In this document: piece after piece, positions 47,157 to 58,536 of the stretch | Layout of the letters: the number at the start of each line of letters is the position of its first letter | Position numbering within the stretch: the first letter of the stretch is position 1 | Translations under genes and position numbers: made by a program | Notes under the pieces: model-generated | Seen by the model: the letters and a program-made list of their open reading frames with translations, nothing else | The model's database searches: none | What the model was told of the DNA's origin: nothing | DNA from: Engraulis encrasicolus | Taxonomy: Eukaryota; Chordata; Actinopteri; Clupeiformes; Engraulidae | DNA: 64,000 nt | Assembly: GCF_034702125.1 (NCBI RefSeq) | Contig: NC_085857.1 | Span: 59,656,814-59,720,813 of the forward strand | Direction of reading: 5' to 3'

Positions 47157-48637
47157 CTGTGTTTTAAACATAAAATCTCAATTTAAATTCTTTATCAGTC
47201 TTCCATCGGAAAAAAAAGAAAAAAAAAGAAATCAAAGCATTTTATATACTTGCAATTTGCAATGAATAAAATGTTAACACACAGATGACACAAAATGCAC
47301 AATTAGAATACAATAATGAAAAGAACAAAAGTGAAGACAACAACACAAGTAAGTAAACATCCCTCTCATACTGACAGTAAACATCGTCACTACAAGAAAA
47401 TATATGATTTCTCCACTTTGGCAGATCTTGTACACGATTTCATGATTACGATTTAATGTCGTCATGGGGCACCTAAGTCACGCCCTTCTACTTCCGATCA
47501 ATGGGGCTGTAAGGCGCCAAATTTTGAATGGAAATCAATGGTGCGAGTCAAGCTCAATCCTGATTCTGTTTGGCATGTGCTCCGGATTTCACATATGATA
47601 GCAGTGAATTTTAAAGGTTTGGATTGTGTCAGTTTTTGTGTGAAACTGGGTAAGAGACTACAACGTGCGCCTCAGGTATTTGACATGAACCGCGAGGCTG
47701 AAGGTGCACAGTCAGCCCTACCACTGCATTGCGGCTGACGAAACGTGACGTGCACGTCAGACATGCGACTTCTGTTGTGTAGTCGAAATAATTACATGTT
47801 TTTGCAGGCACACAACTCACAAATTGCTTGACAAGTGAAGTCGACAATAACAACATTGGTTATCATTAATTCTGAGGTACAGTAACAGCATATGTGTGAT
47901 CTAGGGAGGAACGTGAAGTGGATCAGAAAATAGGTTTGCTCAGTCCATTACAGCCCAGTCAACCCTGTGAGCTGCCCGGAAGAGGTGGAGACTTAAGGGG
48001 CTCATCATACTTAACGTGCGCACTTTGGCGCATTTGGCGCGAGAACCATTAAAATGTGGCAGACCATTCATAGTCAAAAGCGCCATTTACAGGCTTTTGC
48101 TTGCATTTTCGGAAGTGTGCCCTCTGCTGTTCATGAGAGAAACGGCAGCATCTGTCGCAACTCGCAGCATGAGTTCTACAGATGTATAAAGAAAGCCAAA
48201 CAGGCTGCTGTAGGGCTACTGAAGGTCTGACTTATGACTTACCACTATGAAACATAGATTTTTGTTGTAGCCTACATTGCCAGATCATTCCAAGACCATG
48301 TGAGAGCATTGTTCTGGCTGCAGAATTTGTAAAATAGATCGCCAAACACAACGTGCTTCTGAACAAAGTAAACAATTGTTTGTTGTACTGTACTGTAGTA
48401 GCCTACAGTAGCTGTAGCCTCTCTTCGCAACTCCTGCTTTGTCTACCTGCATGGTCGCTGGTGGCGCACGCCAAGTTACAAAAAATGTGGGGTGCACGAA
48501 ATCACGCCGCGGCAGCTTGCGGAGGGGCGTGTGACGTCATTTTGAGCGCACGCCATCGTCGCGAGGGAGGTATGAATGAGGTTAGCGCCAGTTAAGTATG
48601 AATCCGCCTTTAGGTACCCCATATCGCCCACCCCTAC
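47157..48637. other. E6-E7 intron; no separate gene seen
   Basis: AT-rich near 47200-47460. From 47460 to 48600 the sequence is mixed; GGTCTCATCATACTTAACG-like and GGTATGAATGAGGTTAGCG-like ends around 47998 and 48570 suggest a decayed DNA transposon (both near TTAA and GCGC-rich blocks), but I cannot define its borders. Confidence 0.3.
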
Positions 48638-48744
48638 CTGAAAACTACGACTCCCAAGATCCTTTGGGGTCAGCACACTACAGCCCCCAGCATGCCCGAC
48701 GCCATGAAGGGATGACACTGGTGGCAACAGCAGCGATGAAATGT
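48638..48744 (-). CDS. palb2: palb2 exon E6: short linker exon overlapping ZNF143-type motifs
   Basis: 107 nt, phase 1 to phase 0. Acceptor GTGTGTGTTCCAG/ACATTTC, donor GTTTTCAG/GTAGGGG. It reads DISSLLLPPVSSLHG, GHAGGCSVLTPKDLGSRSFQ and joins E7 as SRSFQ-EFHLPDEE. It is required: E5 ends in phase 1 and E7 starts in phase 0, and this exon alone bridges them. Human has this stretch inside a larger exon (LLSFLSITDFQLP). Confidence 0.82.
48644..48698 (+). promoter_or_regulatory. Two ZNF143/SBS-like motifs inside E6
   Basis: ACTACGACTCCCAAGATCC (48644) and ACTACAGCCCCCAGCATGCC (48677) lie in tandem 33 bp apart. Both resemble the SBS motif ACTACAAYTCCCAGCATGC bound by ZNF143 in vertebrate promoters; the second has the full GCATGC half. 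Both fall in coding sequence of E6, read on the antisense strand. Function here is not shown. Confidence 0.5.
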
Positions 48745-49453
48745 CTGGAACACACACACGCGCACACACTTTACCAACCACACACAAATTAGCAACACAC
48801 AAAATTGTCATAAAGTGACATGATTTCATTCCGAAGTGAAATAATTTATGGTCCAAAAAAGCGAGATGGGTGAGTGAAGCGCTGCCTTGGGTCTCAAACA
48901 ATGAAGTGTTCAAGGGGAAAAGGATATCTTAAACATCACAAATAAAGGAGGGTCCCGAGGCAATTCTGCTATTACTATTAAGTCCTTTGGTTTATTTGTG
49001 CACCGATACATCGATAATGAGGACTGCAGGCTACGGATTTATTATTTCATATTCATATTCATTAATTGTTAGTTGATTGACCTTATCAACTGACTTGCGA
49101 CTTCTTTAGAAGTGGCGTTTTTCCCCCCCAAATGTTTTCCCCAAAAAGCCCTGATTAATTAATCTAAAAAATAAAATAAATAATGAGATAAATGATACAT
49201 TAAAATTACCTGTAATTTCTATTTATATTCTTTAATCCAAAGGTGATTGAAATGTTCCCACTCTTCACTTCCACTCCATCATGCCCATTTCAACTGGGTC
49301 TCTCGCCAGTTAAATTGAGTATTAATTGATTATCTTCAAATCGTCTTTGCATCAATTGGGTTAAACAAATCTAAATCTACAAATTCCAACATGGACAATG
49401 GTCTTACTATGCAGCACACACACACTCACACTCACACTCTCTCCATGTCTTAC

Positions 49454-50821
49454 CGTCCGTCTGTGTCCTCTTGCGCTTCTTCATGTTGAAGATCGGATAC
49501 AGCTGACTGGAGGAGCAGACAGCAGGGGCCTCTCTCGTTGGCTGAGAGCAGTGCAGTGGGCGGCCCTTAGCCTCATGAGCCTCTCCCATTGGCTCAGAGC
49601 AGTAGAGTGGGCGGGCCTTTGCCTCATGGACCACTCCCATTACCTCCGAGTTAGCCTGTAGGCGGGCCTTTATGTCATCGGCATACTTCATGGGTGCTAA
49701 ATGAGTTTGTGGGCGTGTCCCAGCGTAAGTGTCATGACTGATTGGTTCAGAGAGGGCCAGTAGGTGTGTCTTCTCCATCTCATCAGCTGCTCTCATTGGC
49801 TCGGAGCTGGTCCATTGGTGCTTCTCCTCCTCGTGTTCAGTGGCTGTGATTGGCTTTGAGAGGGGGGTGGAAGAGCTCTCCTCTTCCTCGTCGCTCCATT
49901 GGGCAATGGGGATGTGAACCCTCCTCCTCCTGCGTGCCCAGCCCGCCCCTCTACGTCGACGCCGAGCCCTGATAGGTTCAGAGCGGGTCTGGGGGCATGG
50001 CCCCGAGGTCTCTGCGTTCGCTATAGGCTGTCTGGCTTCCTGCTGCTCCATCATTGGTTGTTTGGTCTGCTCCTGTTCCCTGATTGGCTCTCTGGCTGGC
50101 GAACAGGGAATCCCGGCAGAGCCATGACGTGGTTGGCTGCCTCGGCCCCTGCCCCGTCCCCGCCGGCCCAGCTGGCCGTGATTGACCGCTCTGAGAGCTA
50201 ATGGGGTGTGAGCGCTGGTCATGCGGCGCGTCGTCCGGACGTAGTACTCAGCCGGGAACGGAAGGCCCTCCACCAGAGTATACGACGACTCCCATTGGTC
50301 AACACCGCTAACCGAGCAACCTGATTGGTCTAGACCCCTCAACGCACAACCTGATTGGTCCACACCGCTCACCAGGCAATCTGATTGGTCTGGACCGCTC
50401 CCCTCTCCCTCTGATTGGACGACCTCTTCAAACACGTCCTCGTCTTGCTGTGTGCCTTTTGATTGGCTCCTGGCTGAGGCGTCACACTGGGCCTTACGTT
50501 CTGATTGGGCCATGAGATAGCAGCTTCTGTCGTCTGTGGCTCCTGATTGGTTGAGAGCTTCCACTGTGGACTTGGGCATCGACTGCTGCAGTTGGTCAGT
50601 TGTGGCCACCCAGCCGCCTGATTTACTGAGAGAGGGATTCCCACTAACGGTCTGTTTGGTTGCTGCAGGTGTCTGTCGTGATGACTGGTCAGAACTCTTT
50701 GTTTTTCCCCCTGATAGGTTGTGTAGTGTAGTGGTGCATGCTGGGTAGTGTAGTATAGTAGAACTCTCTGTTCTTCGTCCTAGTTGGTTATCCAAAGCAG
50801 GCGAGGGGAGGTTACCAGCAC
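49454..50821 (-). CDS. palb2: palb2 exon E5: ChAM chromatin-association motif and CCAAT-unit repeats
   Basis: 1368 nt, phase 1 in and out. Acceptor CATTTACCAG/GTGCTGG, donor GACGGACG/GTAAGA. The landmark VEGLPFPAEYYVRTTRR near protein residue 560 matches human PEGLLFPAEYYVRTTRS, the start of ChAM, which binds nucleosomes. A basic stretch GRRGRGRGRGSQPR follows. Before it are repeats of DQSGC (SGVDQSGCALRGLDQSGC), after it repeats of SEPMGEAHEAKGRPLHCS type. At DNA level these are units with ATTGG on + (for example CTGATTGGTC at 50321, 50351, 50381 and 50411). Arg-rich RARRRRRGAGWARRRRR lies near 49940. It ends with QLYPIF and KKRKRTQTD. Confidence 0.92.
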
Positions 50822-51307
50822 CTGGTAAATGGGATGAACATTTGTAAAAGTTTTAAAAAATGTCTGCATATTGATCCCTTCCGAATTGATGTCCTCGCTG
50901 AATGCGTGCGCATCGTTGACTCAAACACACCAGAGAGGTTTTAAGGGTTATTACGAGAGTGTCTGTGGTACCCACTGCATATCTGAAGTTAGCGTGACCA
51001 TCCATTTTCTTATTTCGGAACACCTGGCTAGTTTCTGTACAAATGAACGGTGCATGGTCGATTCTGCTCCAATGATGCGCACGCAGCCAAATTAAGTCAT
51101 ATCTGTTTACAAACAGTAAACAGGTCTATCTGTAACTAAGGCCTCTCATTGCATGAACACCTTTCCCATTACATTACTCACATGTGTGAGTACTCACATA
51201 TCTCACATTACTCACATATCATTTTCACACTGCTCTGAATTAAATCTGAAGCTAACTAACTGTTGTCCTGATGTAGTGCCAGGACACAAGAATGAAAAAT
51301 ACTGTAC

Positions 51308-52147
51308 CTGGTTGGCTGTCCAGGAGGAGTGACGCGTAGAGCTGAGAGGCTTCTGAGTGGCTGTCTAAAGAGTGAGGCGGCGGCCTGGCAGCATTTGATT
51401 GGCAGCTGAGGAGAGAGACTGAGAGCTGCGAACCGTCCGATTGATTATCTGAAACAGGAAGACCCGCCTCTCCATTCCACCTGCTACTCTCAGCTTCTTC
51501 TCTCATCTGTCCATCCCTTCGCTCTCTCTCTTCCTTATTCCCTCCATTTCTTCTCCCTCTCTCTTCTCTTATCCCTCCATTTCTTCTCTCTCTCTCTTCC
51601 TTATTCCCTACAGCCCTCTCTCCAGCAGCCTGTATGTTTTTGGCTGTCTTTGCTCTATCTGATCCGTGATTGGCTCTCTGGTCTCCTCCTCTTCTCTTAT
51701 TGGCCGTTTGGCTTGTTGTTGCTCTGTCATTGGTTGTCTGGCTTCCTGCTGCTTCCTCATTCGCTGTCTGGTCTGCTCCTGTTCTATGATTGGCCCTCTG
51801 AGCCAGGCGGAGTCGGCTGCGTTTGGAGCGTAGTCTGTGGGCGGGGCTTGAGGTGGGTGAGTGGAAGGGGCTTGTTGTTGCCATGGGCAGCAGGAACCGC
51901 ACGGCAGGAACCCTTGAATTCAGAGGGGAACCATAACAGGAACCGCCGGATGAGGCAGCGGAACAAGAACTAGAACTACCCGAACACTGTATAACAGGAA
52001 CTAACATCCCAGGAGACCTATTCGAACACTGAATGGCAGGAAATTTGGAAGGACCATTGGAACAGGAGAGAAGAACTCTGGAACCATTGGAACAGGCAGC
52101 AGGATCTCTGGAAGGCAGAGCAGTAGAAGGTTCTGATCTCTCCAACC
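51308..52147 (-). CDS. palb2: palb2 exon E4: Ser/Asn/Arg-rich repeat region
   Basis: 840 nt, phase 1 in and out. Acceptor CTTGTGTTCTCAG/GGTTGG, donor CAACCAG/GTACAGT. No human landmark lies here; assignment rests on phase, position between E3 and E5, and open frame. It contains repeats of about 12-14 residues (ANHRTGADQTANEE, QTTNDRATTSQTANK) from ATTGG-type DNA units on + (51660-51800), a charged repeat KEERERRNGG/REERGRRNGG (51520-51610) and Ser/Gly/Cys-rich N-terminal sequence. I do not see the LDEETGE KEAP1-binding motif that human PALB2 has in this part. Confidence 0.8.
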
Positions 52148-52308
52148 CTGAGAACACAAGAGCCAATCACGTCAGGACACAGAGAGAGGCCACCAATCAG
52201 AGAGCACAGCACTGGCACCAGTGTTGGATAAGCTACTTGTAATTTGTCGTGAGACAAGCTACCAGTTACTCAACAACAAATTCAGCTTCACTACACTCAC
52301 TCACTACA

Positions 52309-52749
52309 CTCATTCCACGTCAATTCAACAGGAGCCTGCGCACTTACGTCTAAAAAAAATCAGGGGAAAAAAATCACCAAATGTAAAAAGGTACTTAAGA
52401 GAAACACTGTAAATTTATTTGAATGCAAGATGTACACTTTCCATATTACATCCATTTTTACTGGGGGAGGTAGGTGCCAATTTTGTTCACACTCTTTTTT
52501 TGTCCAAGTTCACAAGCCCATAGTCTGGATCACCCTGCATCGGCATAGCATTCCCTCAAAGATGATACAATTTTATTGCAGTTTTTGGGCAACTCCCTCC
52601 CCCAGTAAAAATGGCTGTATGGAACGTATACATCTTACATTCAAATACATTTACAGTATTTCTCTAACATGGGTGCATTTGGTGATTTTTTTCAGATTTT
52701 TTGGAGACCTAAGTGCGCAGGCTACTGTTGTATTGACTTGGAATGACCC
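52309..52749. mobile_element. MITE W copy 2 (near-complete palindromic element)
   Basis: Ends TCATTCCACGTCAATTCAAC (52309) and GTTGTATTGACTTGGAATGA (52746) are inverted; CCTGCGCACTTA and TAAGTGCGCAGG follow inside. Inner inverted sequences GGGGGAGGTAGGTGCC and ACTCCCTCCCCCAGTA also pair. Copy 1 is inside the nested stack at 25892/32981. Confidence 0.75.
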
Positions 52750-52801
52750 ACTTTCAACTTCATTGTCCCCAAAAGGAGCGATTAAGTGTGCAGCAAGACA
52801 T

Positions 52802-53319
52802 ATGGCCTGTTCCAATGTCCGTACTCACCGCCCTTTCCACACTGTGTTTAGGTACGCAGGGCGATTCCATTTCTAATCGCGGCGGTGAAGTGTACTGTAA
52901 ACTATGTGGATAACGGCCTCAAACCGGACGTTTTCTGAAGTGTGGACTGAAGTGCGTAACTGTACACTTTTCGCACTCAACGGCCGCCATGTTTGTTTGT
53001 GTGAGATCAGTCAAACTGCAGAATCTCTGTGATGACTGCATAGTTTTGATTCCAAAGACAATAGCCATGTGTATAAGAGAAAGGGGAAACTAAAAAAAAA
53101 TGTCAACATAAGGAACAGTGTCTTCCGTGATTAATTGTATATTGGCGTTGGTAAACTCTGATGACACGCGACAACCGTAAATTCCGTGAAGTGTATCAAA
53201 CAGAACGTGAATTGGACCTGCACTTCACCCTCAAAATTTGCCGTTACGTTGAGGGTGGAAAGTGCACTGCATCTCAGTACACAGTGCACAGTGCGGACTG
53301 TGAGAATGGAACAGGCCAT
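52802..53319. mobile_element. MITE with ATGGCCTGTTCCA ends
   Basis: ATGGCCTGTTCCAATGTCCG at 52802 and GGAACAGGCCAT ending 53319 are inverted repeats; GTGAAGTGTACTG-type and GTGCACAGTGCGGACTG motifs near the ends also pair loosely. Target duplication not determined. Confidence 0.55.
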
Positions 53320-53689
53320 TAAGCACATATACTGTAGACAACATCAACAACATATACCACAGGGCAGACATAAGTGCAATGTTCAATAAAAGGTTAACAT
53401 GACCATAAATATTGTTATAAAATAAGATAAGTATATAGCAAGCTAAGGCACAAAAAAGTGCCAAAAGTGGCGAACTACATCAAAGCTTATTATTAGCACT
53501 GTAGGCTACCAACTTTGATGTCAATTAAAATAAAAATGACAGCATTTTAGTATGGTGGCTGCAAAGCTGAATCTGAAGACATGACGCTACTCTGTTAATT
53601 CCACAAATGTCATGCTCTGCAAGTTTCACTGCCGCACACGCTCTATGATTGAGGCGGTGTGAGAACAATACGTCTAAAAAATGCTGACA

Positions 53690-53725
53690 ACAAAACTGTA
53701 GGCTGAATAGCTAGTGACTCTGCAG

Positions 53726-53822
<97 letters not shown>

Positions 53823-54070
53823 TGAGGGGGGGGGGGGAGAGAGAGACCTGCCTTGGGCTGAATGTATGCAGTAGTGAGCTATTATATGGTAAATATATTT
53901 GGAGTGATGTGTGTAATGTCTTCTGTATGTATGTAAGTACGTATGCTAGTACTTGACACATTAATTTCCCCTCTGGATTAATAAATGATACTCTACTCTA
54001 CTCTGGAAAACCACAAGCCACTGTGACTGGTGGGCAAAAAGTGATCAGAAGGTTGATGTCAAGCCCACAG
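53690..54070. repeat. hAT-family fragment interrupted by a (GT)n tract
   Basis: GGCTGAATAGCTAGTGACTC at 53702 runs into (GT)n 53726-53820 and a G-run; GGAAAACCACAAGCCACTGT and GATGTCAAGCCC (54005-54065) resemble the right terminus of the hAT family at 62489-63901. The 54070-54915 stretch beyond shows no exon or element that I recognise. Confidence 0.5.
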
Positions 54071-54915
54071 ACCTACTGTATATTAAACTGGACTGTATAT
54101 TAAACTAAACTAGACTGGATCACGTGATTCTCGGTTTTGCGATCGCCATTTTACCACAGACTCACGTAACATAATGATGTCATCTAGTGACTTCTAGCAA
54201 GTTTTATGGTGGGGTGTTTTTGCAGCGCTGCTTCGAACACAGACCTAGATTGCTGAAGTATATTTCAGTGTCTCCTATTTTTCCCTGCACTGCCAACGCT
54301 GATAACAAGTACGTCTGTCCACCAAAATGCTTTTACGACGAGGGCTCTCAAAACTTTGCAACCAGGGCAGATACAGAAAGTGTCTTTCTGTCTCGGCTCG
54401 TTTTGTTACTATGGTTAGCATAGCGTCTTCAGGAAGGATAGCTGGTAGAAGCAGTCGCCTCTCGATATAAACACTGCTGACCTTAACTTTGAAGTAAGTA
54501 AATACTTGTACATTGTTTATGCACTATGACTATCTAATATAAAAATAAACAAAACTGCATGAGCTGCAACAAAAACAGTTTCTAGGTTTCTAGGTCTCCA
54601 ATAAAGCCTTCGGTGGTATTGAGGCTAATGCTTTTCCTTAAGTGATAATGTAAGTGTAATGACTTGTGAAAATCTTACCGAAAATGATTGAAATCCACTT
54701 TGATAAAACTTTGTATTCACAGCATTTCAATGGCTCACAGCTGAGATAGTCTGGGGTAAGATGGCACCACTAAGTCCGATTTCCGGCTATTGCTTAGAAA
54801 CGCCCACTGCGTGTCTAGTTTATTCTAGGTCTATGGTCAAGCCCCGCTAGGCGCACACACATGCATACAAAGACACACATACTCTTCCTGTAAGTGAGGA
54901 GGAAGCAAGACTAAC

Positions 54916-55084
54916 CTTCCACTGGTTGGTTAGAGAGCGAGGTGGCAGTAGGCTTCTCCTGCTCTGATTGGTCGGTTTGTGTCTGTAGAGGAGGGTCGTC
55001 TGCTTGGGGGCGTGGTCTGGGCTGGCTTTGTTCCGAGAGTCGACTTCGGACATGACGCCGAACTTCCTGCTTACGCTCTGCTCT
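54916..55084 (-). CDS. palb2: palb2 exon E3: end of the coiled coil
   Basis: 169 nt, phase 0 to phase 1. Acceptor TTTGTGTGTGCAG/AGAGCA, donor GTGGAAG/GTTAGT. It reads RAERKQEVRRHVRSRLSE then QSQPRPRPQADD, continuing the E2 heptads; human has RAQRAEKIKHSIKKTVEE at the same junction. The rest is Gln/Thr/Pro-rich with two DQSEQ-type segments. A CA tract (55172-55271, sense GT) lies 90 bp upstream of the acceptor. Confidence 0.9.
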
Positions 55085-55170
55085 CTGCACACACAAACAA
55101 TACACATGGCATGTGCAGACACATTACATATTATACACGTTACACACACACATTACATATTATACATATT

Positions 55171-55272
<102 letters not shown>

Positions 55273-55394
55273 TATACACTACACAAGTTACACACACTAT
55301 ACATATTACAAACACACAAGTGACTGTATTATATGAGATACACTACTACACAAAGTGTGGCAGCCGTAGGTGACCAGACATGATCATAGGACCG

Positions 55395-55571
55395 GAAATA
55401 CACACAGCCTAAAACCTATATGGTTTGAATCCCTCCTGACCTCTCCCCTACACCTCCATCCATGGCAGAAGTGCCCTTAAGCAAGGCACCTAACCTCACA
55501 TTGCTCCAGGGACTGTAACCAATACCCTGTAAATAACGAAGTTGCTTTGCATAAAAGCGTAAGCTAAGTGT
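55395..55571 (+). mobile_element. SINE fragment, same family as 5465-5765
   Basis: GGTTTGAATCCCTCC (box B region) then TAAGCAAGGCACCTAACC and GGGACTGTAACCAATACCCTG match the SINE at 5585-5700. The 5' part is missing. It ends at the target site of the hAT at 55580. Confidence 0.65.
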
Positions 55572-55579
55572 AATGTAAT

Positions 55580-57108
55580 CAGGGCTGCAGGTGAAGTTTC
55601 ATTTTGGCTAGAGGAAAAAAATGATCTACCAGTCAAATTGGCTGGTAGCGCCCGACTGAAGCAAATTATGAACTAAACAGTAAACCGCTGCTTCTAGATG
55701 AATCCAAAGACGTCGAAATTGCCTACATTTCCCATGGACACAGTCATGATGTAACCTACACCCATTGGTTACTCGTTTAATCACAATGACGTACCCTTAC
55801 ACCCATTGGCTGCCTGTTTTGAAGAACAAAGCGTTTTTTGAGAGACTTGCGGCACGCGCTGGAGTTTCAATAATAGAACAAGCGCGGATTACTTCTGTTT
55901 GTACGGGTGATAAAGAATGTGGCAGTGGTTAGAGCAAGGTTCTGTGTCGACTGTCGAATGCTAGTTATAGTAACAGAGCAGGGCTTGACATTAACTTTTT
56001 CGCTTGCCGGCCCTTGTGGCTAGTGTTTTTCCCGAGGCACTAGCCATCCAGCTATTCAACTAGCCACAAATTTGATTTATTTATTTGTTTTGTTTTTTAT
56101 CATGACACTGTACATATAACCTCAGAAGATGACTGCATGGGTTTCTACATAGAAATAAAACAAACAAATAGAAACTGAGTAACTGAGCTTTTTCTTGAAC
56201 CTAAATACAAATAATTGATACACAAGAGGCAAATTGCAGAATATACCCTATTCTGATATTTCATACAATAGAAGCTACCTGCCAAATTGGCTAATGACAC
56301 TGAAATTGTTACCAGCCACAGCCAAGTTTTACCAGCATTTGGCCGGTTGGCAGGTGCCAGTGTCAAGCCCTGTAACAGAGTAGCCTAATAGTGAAAGCAG
56401 TGGTGGTGGAGTGGAAGCTATAGACCTAAGGGCAGAGAAAGAGTGCAGGAGTGCCACCACCACACCTTAATCAATTCATGTATTTGTATGCTTTATCTGT
56501 GTTTTTCTGCATCTGGTTTCTAATTCAGATTCTTATGAATATGTTGATAACACAGTTGACAGGCAATTTTCCTGCTATGGGAACATGAAAAAGAATGGAT
56601 TAAATTATGGAAGAATGGAGCTCAAAACTTACCAAAAAGTCTTCCCATATCCTGCCAAAGAGGATATGACATCACGTGATGATATTCATGTGGCCTAAGA
56701 CCAAATCCTTTACTGATTTGTGGAGGGGGTTCAGACCGTGACACGGTTAACACAGTTTTCGTGGACACACACAAAATGGCAAATTTCATGTATAATGGAA
56801 AGCACAGTGGTCTTTCTGACAGTTTTGTCATATTGTGATGATTACTGTGAATCAACATTTGCAATCGTCTTGGGCAAAACAAGTTTCTTTACATGCTAAT
56901 ATGAAGACTGAATCTGACATTTGGAAAACAGGATGGCATGAAAACGCCCAAAACCAGTATTAAATATTCATTCTTGCTGAAGGAAATAATGTTATGCCTT
57001 GACTGTTTGTATGATGGATAAATGTGTGCTAATGTCCAAAACATCATTGGATGCAGTTAATAGTTAGTGGAATTGGCAAATTAAGTCCACGGACCTAAAA
57101 GCGCAGAA

Positions 57109-57163
<55 letters not shown>

Positions 57164-57697
57164 TCTCCTCTCTTCTCTTCTCTTTTCCTCTCCTCTCATT
57201 TCATCTCTTCTCCTCTCATCCCATTCCCTCTCTTCTGTGCATGGTCCCAGGTATTTGGTGTTTGGCAGTGTGTTGAAGGCATGCTGTGGTTGTGTGAGGT
57301 GTGTACAGCAGGCCTATGTAAGGTTTGAGTGAGGGTGTGTGTGGGGATGTATGTGTAGGCCTATGTGTTTGGTTAGTGTAGGCTATGTTAAATGTCTGGC
57401 ATGTGTGATGTGGTTCACTGTTTTCAGAGGAAATGGAATGAAAAACTACTGAAATGAAAATTAAACAGAAGTTAAAAAATATTTTTTAAAGTATATTATG
57501 TTTATTATGTAAAATATCCTATGTATCCTATTTTGTGGAAATAGCCTAGTTGAATAAAATAATAATGATTAAAAAAACAACTTACGCACAGTTTATTTTG
57601 GTGAGATAAAAATGGATAGTTGAACTTCTGTTTGGCTAGTAAGAAAAAATATCTACTAGCCAAATTGGCTGGTGGAAAAAGTTAATTTAGAGCCCTG
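55580..57697. mobile_element. hAT element with perfect 8-bp target duplication, containing a nested hAT
   Basis: Ends CAGGGCTGCAGGTGAAG (55580) and TTAATTTAGAGCCCTG (57697), flanked by AATGTAAT on both sides (55572-55579, 57698-57705). CTACCAGTCAAATTGGCTGG near the left and CTACTAGCCAAATTGGCTGG near the right are further related. A (GT)n tract (57111-57158) followed by a CT-rich stretch lies inside. No intact transposase seen. Confidence 0.9.
55979..56372. mobile_element. Nested hAT MITE with perfect 8-bp target duplication
   Basis: CAGGGCTTGACATTAAC (55979) and CCAGTGTCAAGCCCTG (56372) with TAACAGAG on both sides (55971-55978, 56373-56380). 394 bp. Its ends match those of the hAT at 62489-63901, so both belong to one family. 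Confidence 0.92.
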
Positions 57698-57739
57698 AAT
57701 GTAATGTAATCTGAGCTAACTATAAATGATGTAACATCT

Positions 57740-58290
57740 GGACAGCACCACGGCAGCTGTGCGTCTACATTCATAATTACACATGACAGCATGACACATA
57801 CACAACCAGGTAACAATGTTCATAACTACACATGTCAATATGACATGATGCATACACATTGTGTAGTTATGTGTATTACACAATGTGACAGCCGTGTAAT
57901 TACATACAACCATATATGACACCACACATACACAGCCGTGTTCATAAACAGGACAACATGACGACACATACAGGGCTCTCTTGGAAAAGAGGCAACAGCC
58001 TAGCCTAGTAAAATAAAGTAGAAATAGAAAAATATGACAGCCGTCCTCCATAACTACACATGACAATATGACTTGACATACATAATATGACAGCCGTGTG
58101 TACATTCATAAACTACACATGACAATTTGAGACACACACAAGGAGGCAGTCGTGTGTATGCATTCATAGCACACAACAATATGACACCACAACAGGCTAC
58201 GGCAGCTGTGTGTGACTGGACATGACAACATGACATAAGGCATACAGGCCTAGGTATTACAGGATCAGCCGTGCAGTTTTAAACATGACA
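57740..58290. repeat. Degenerate minisatellite next to palb2 E2
   Basis: Units of about 60-75 bp with ACAGCCGTGTG, CATAACTACACATGACAA and TATGACA repeat seven to eight times with many indels (for example 57778, 57830, 57885, 58035, 58085, 58190). It ends some 20 bp short of the E2 donor. Confidence 0.7.
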
Positions 58291-58309
58291 ACATCGATTC
58301 TAATCTTAC

Positions 58310-58369
58310 CTGCAGTCTCAACGCAGTCTTCTCATATTCCCGTTGCAGAAACTCCAGCCGCTTCCTCAG
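58310..58369 (-). CDS. palb2: palb2 exon E2: BRCA1-binding coiled coil
   Basis: 60 nt, exactly as human exon 2, phase 0 in and out. Acceptor TGGTCTCACAG/CTGAGG, donor AGACTGCAG/GTAAGA. It encodes LRKRLEFLQREYEKTALRLQ, aligning with human [20 protein letters not shown]. This segment forms the N-terminal coiled coil used for PALB2 self-association and BRCA1 binding. Confidence 0.96.
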
Positions 58370-58479
58370 CTGTGAGACCACAACAAACAGACACACAACT
58401 TCACTTCCACGCGCTGACAGAAAGCATATTCACTATAAAAAGAGCAGCAGTAGTTTAGAGTAAAGCTAGTCAGCCTCAC

Positions 58480-58536
58480 ACTCTCTCGGTCCTCCTCTGC
58501 TCCACTGCGGTCAGGGGACGCTTGAGTATCGGCCAT
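58480..58536 (-). CDS. palb2: palb2 exon E1: start codon exon
   Basis: ATG at 58536-58534 preceded by CAGCACCG. It reads MADTQASPDRSGAEEDRES, 57 nt (human: 48 nt). The donor GAGAGT/GTGAGG was chosen because it gives phase 0, matching E2; GAGA/GTGTGAGG is the alternative and would break the frame. The E1-E2 intron is only 110 nt. Confidence 0.88.
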
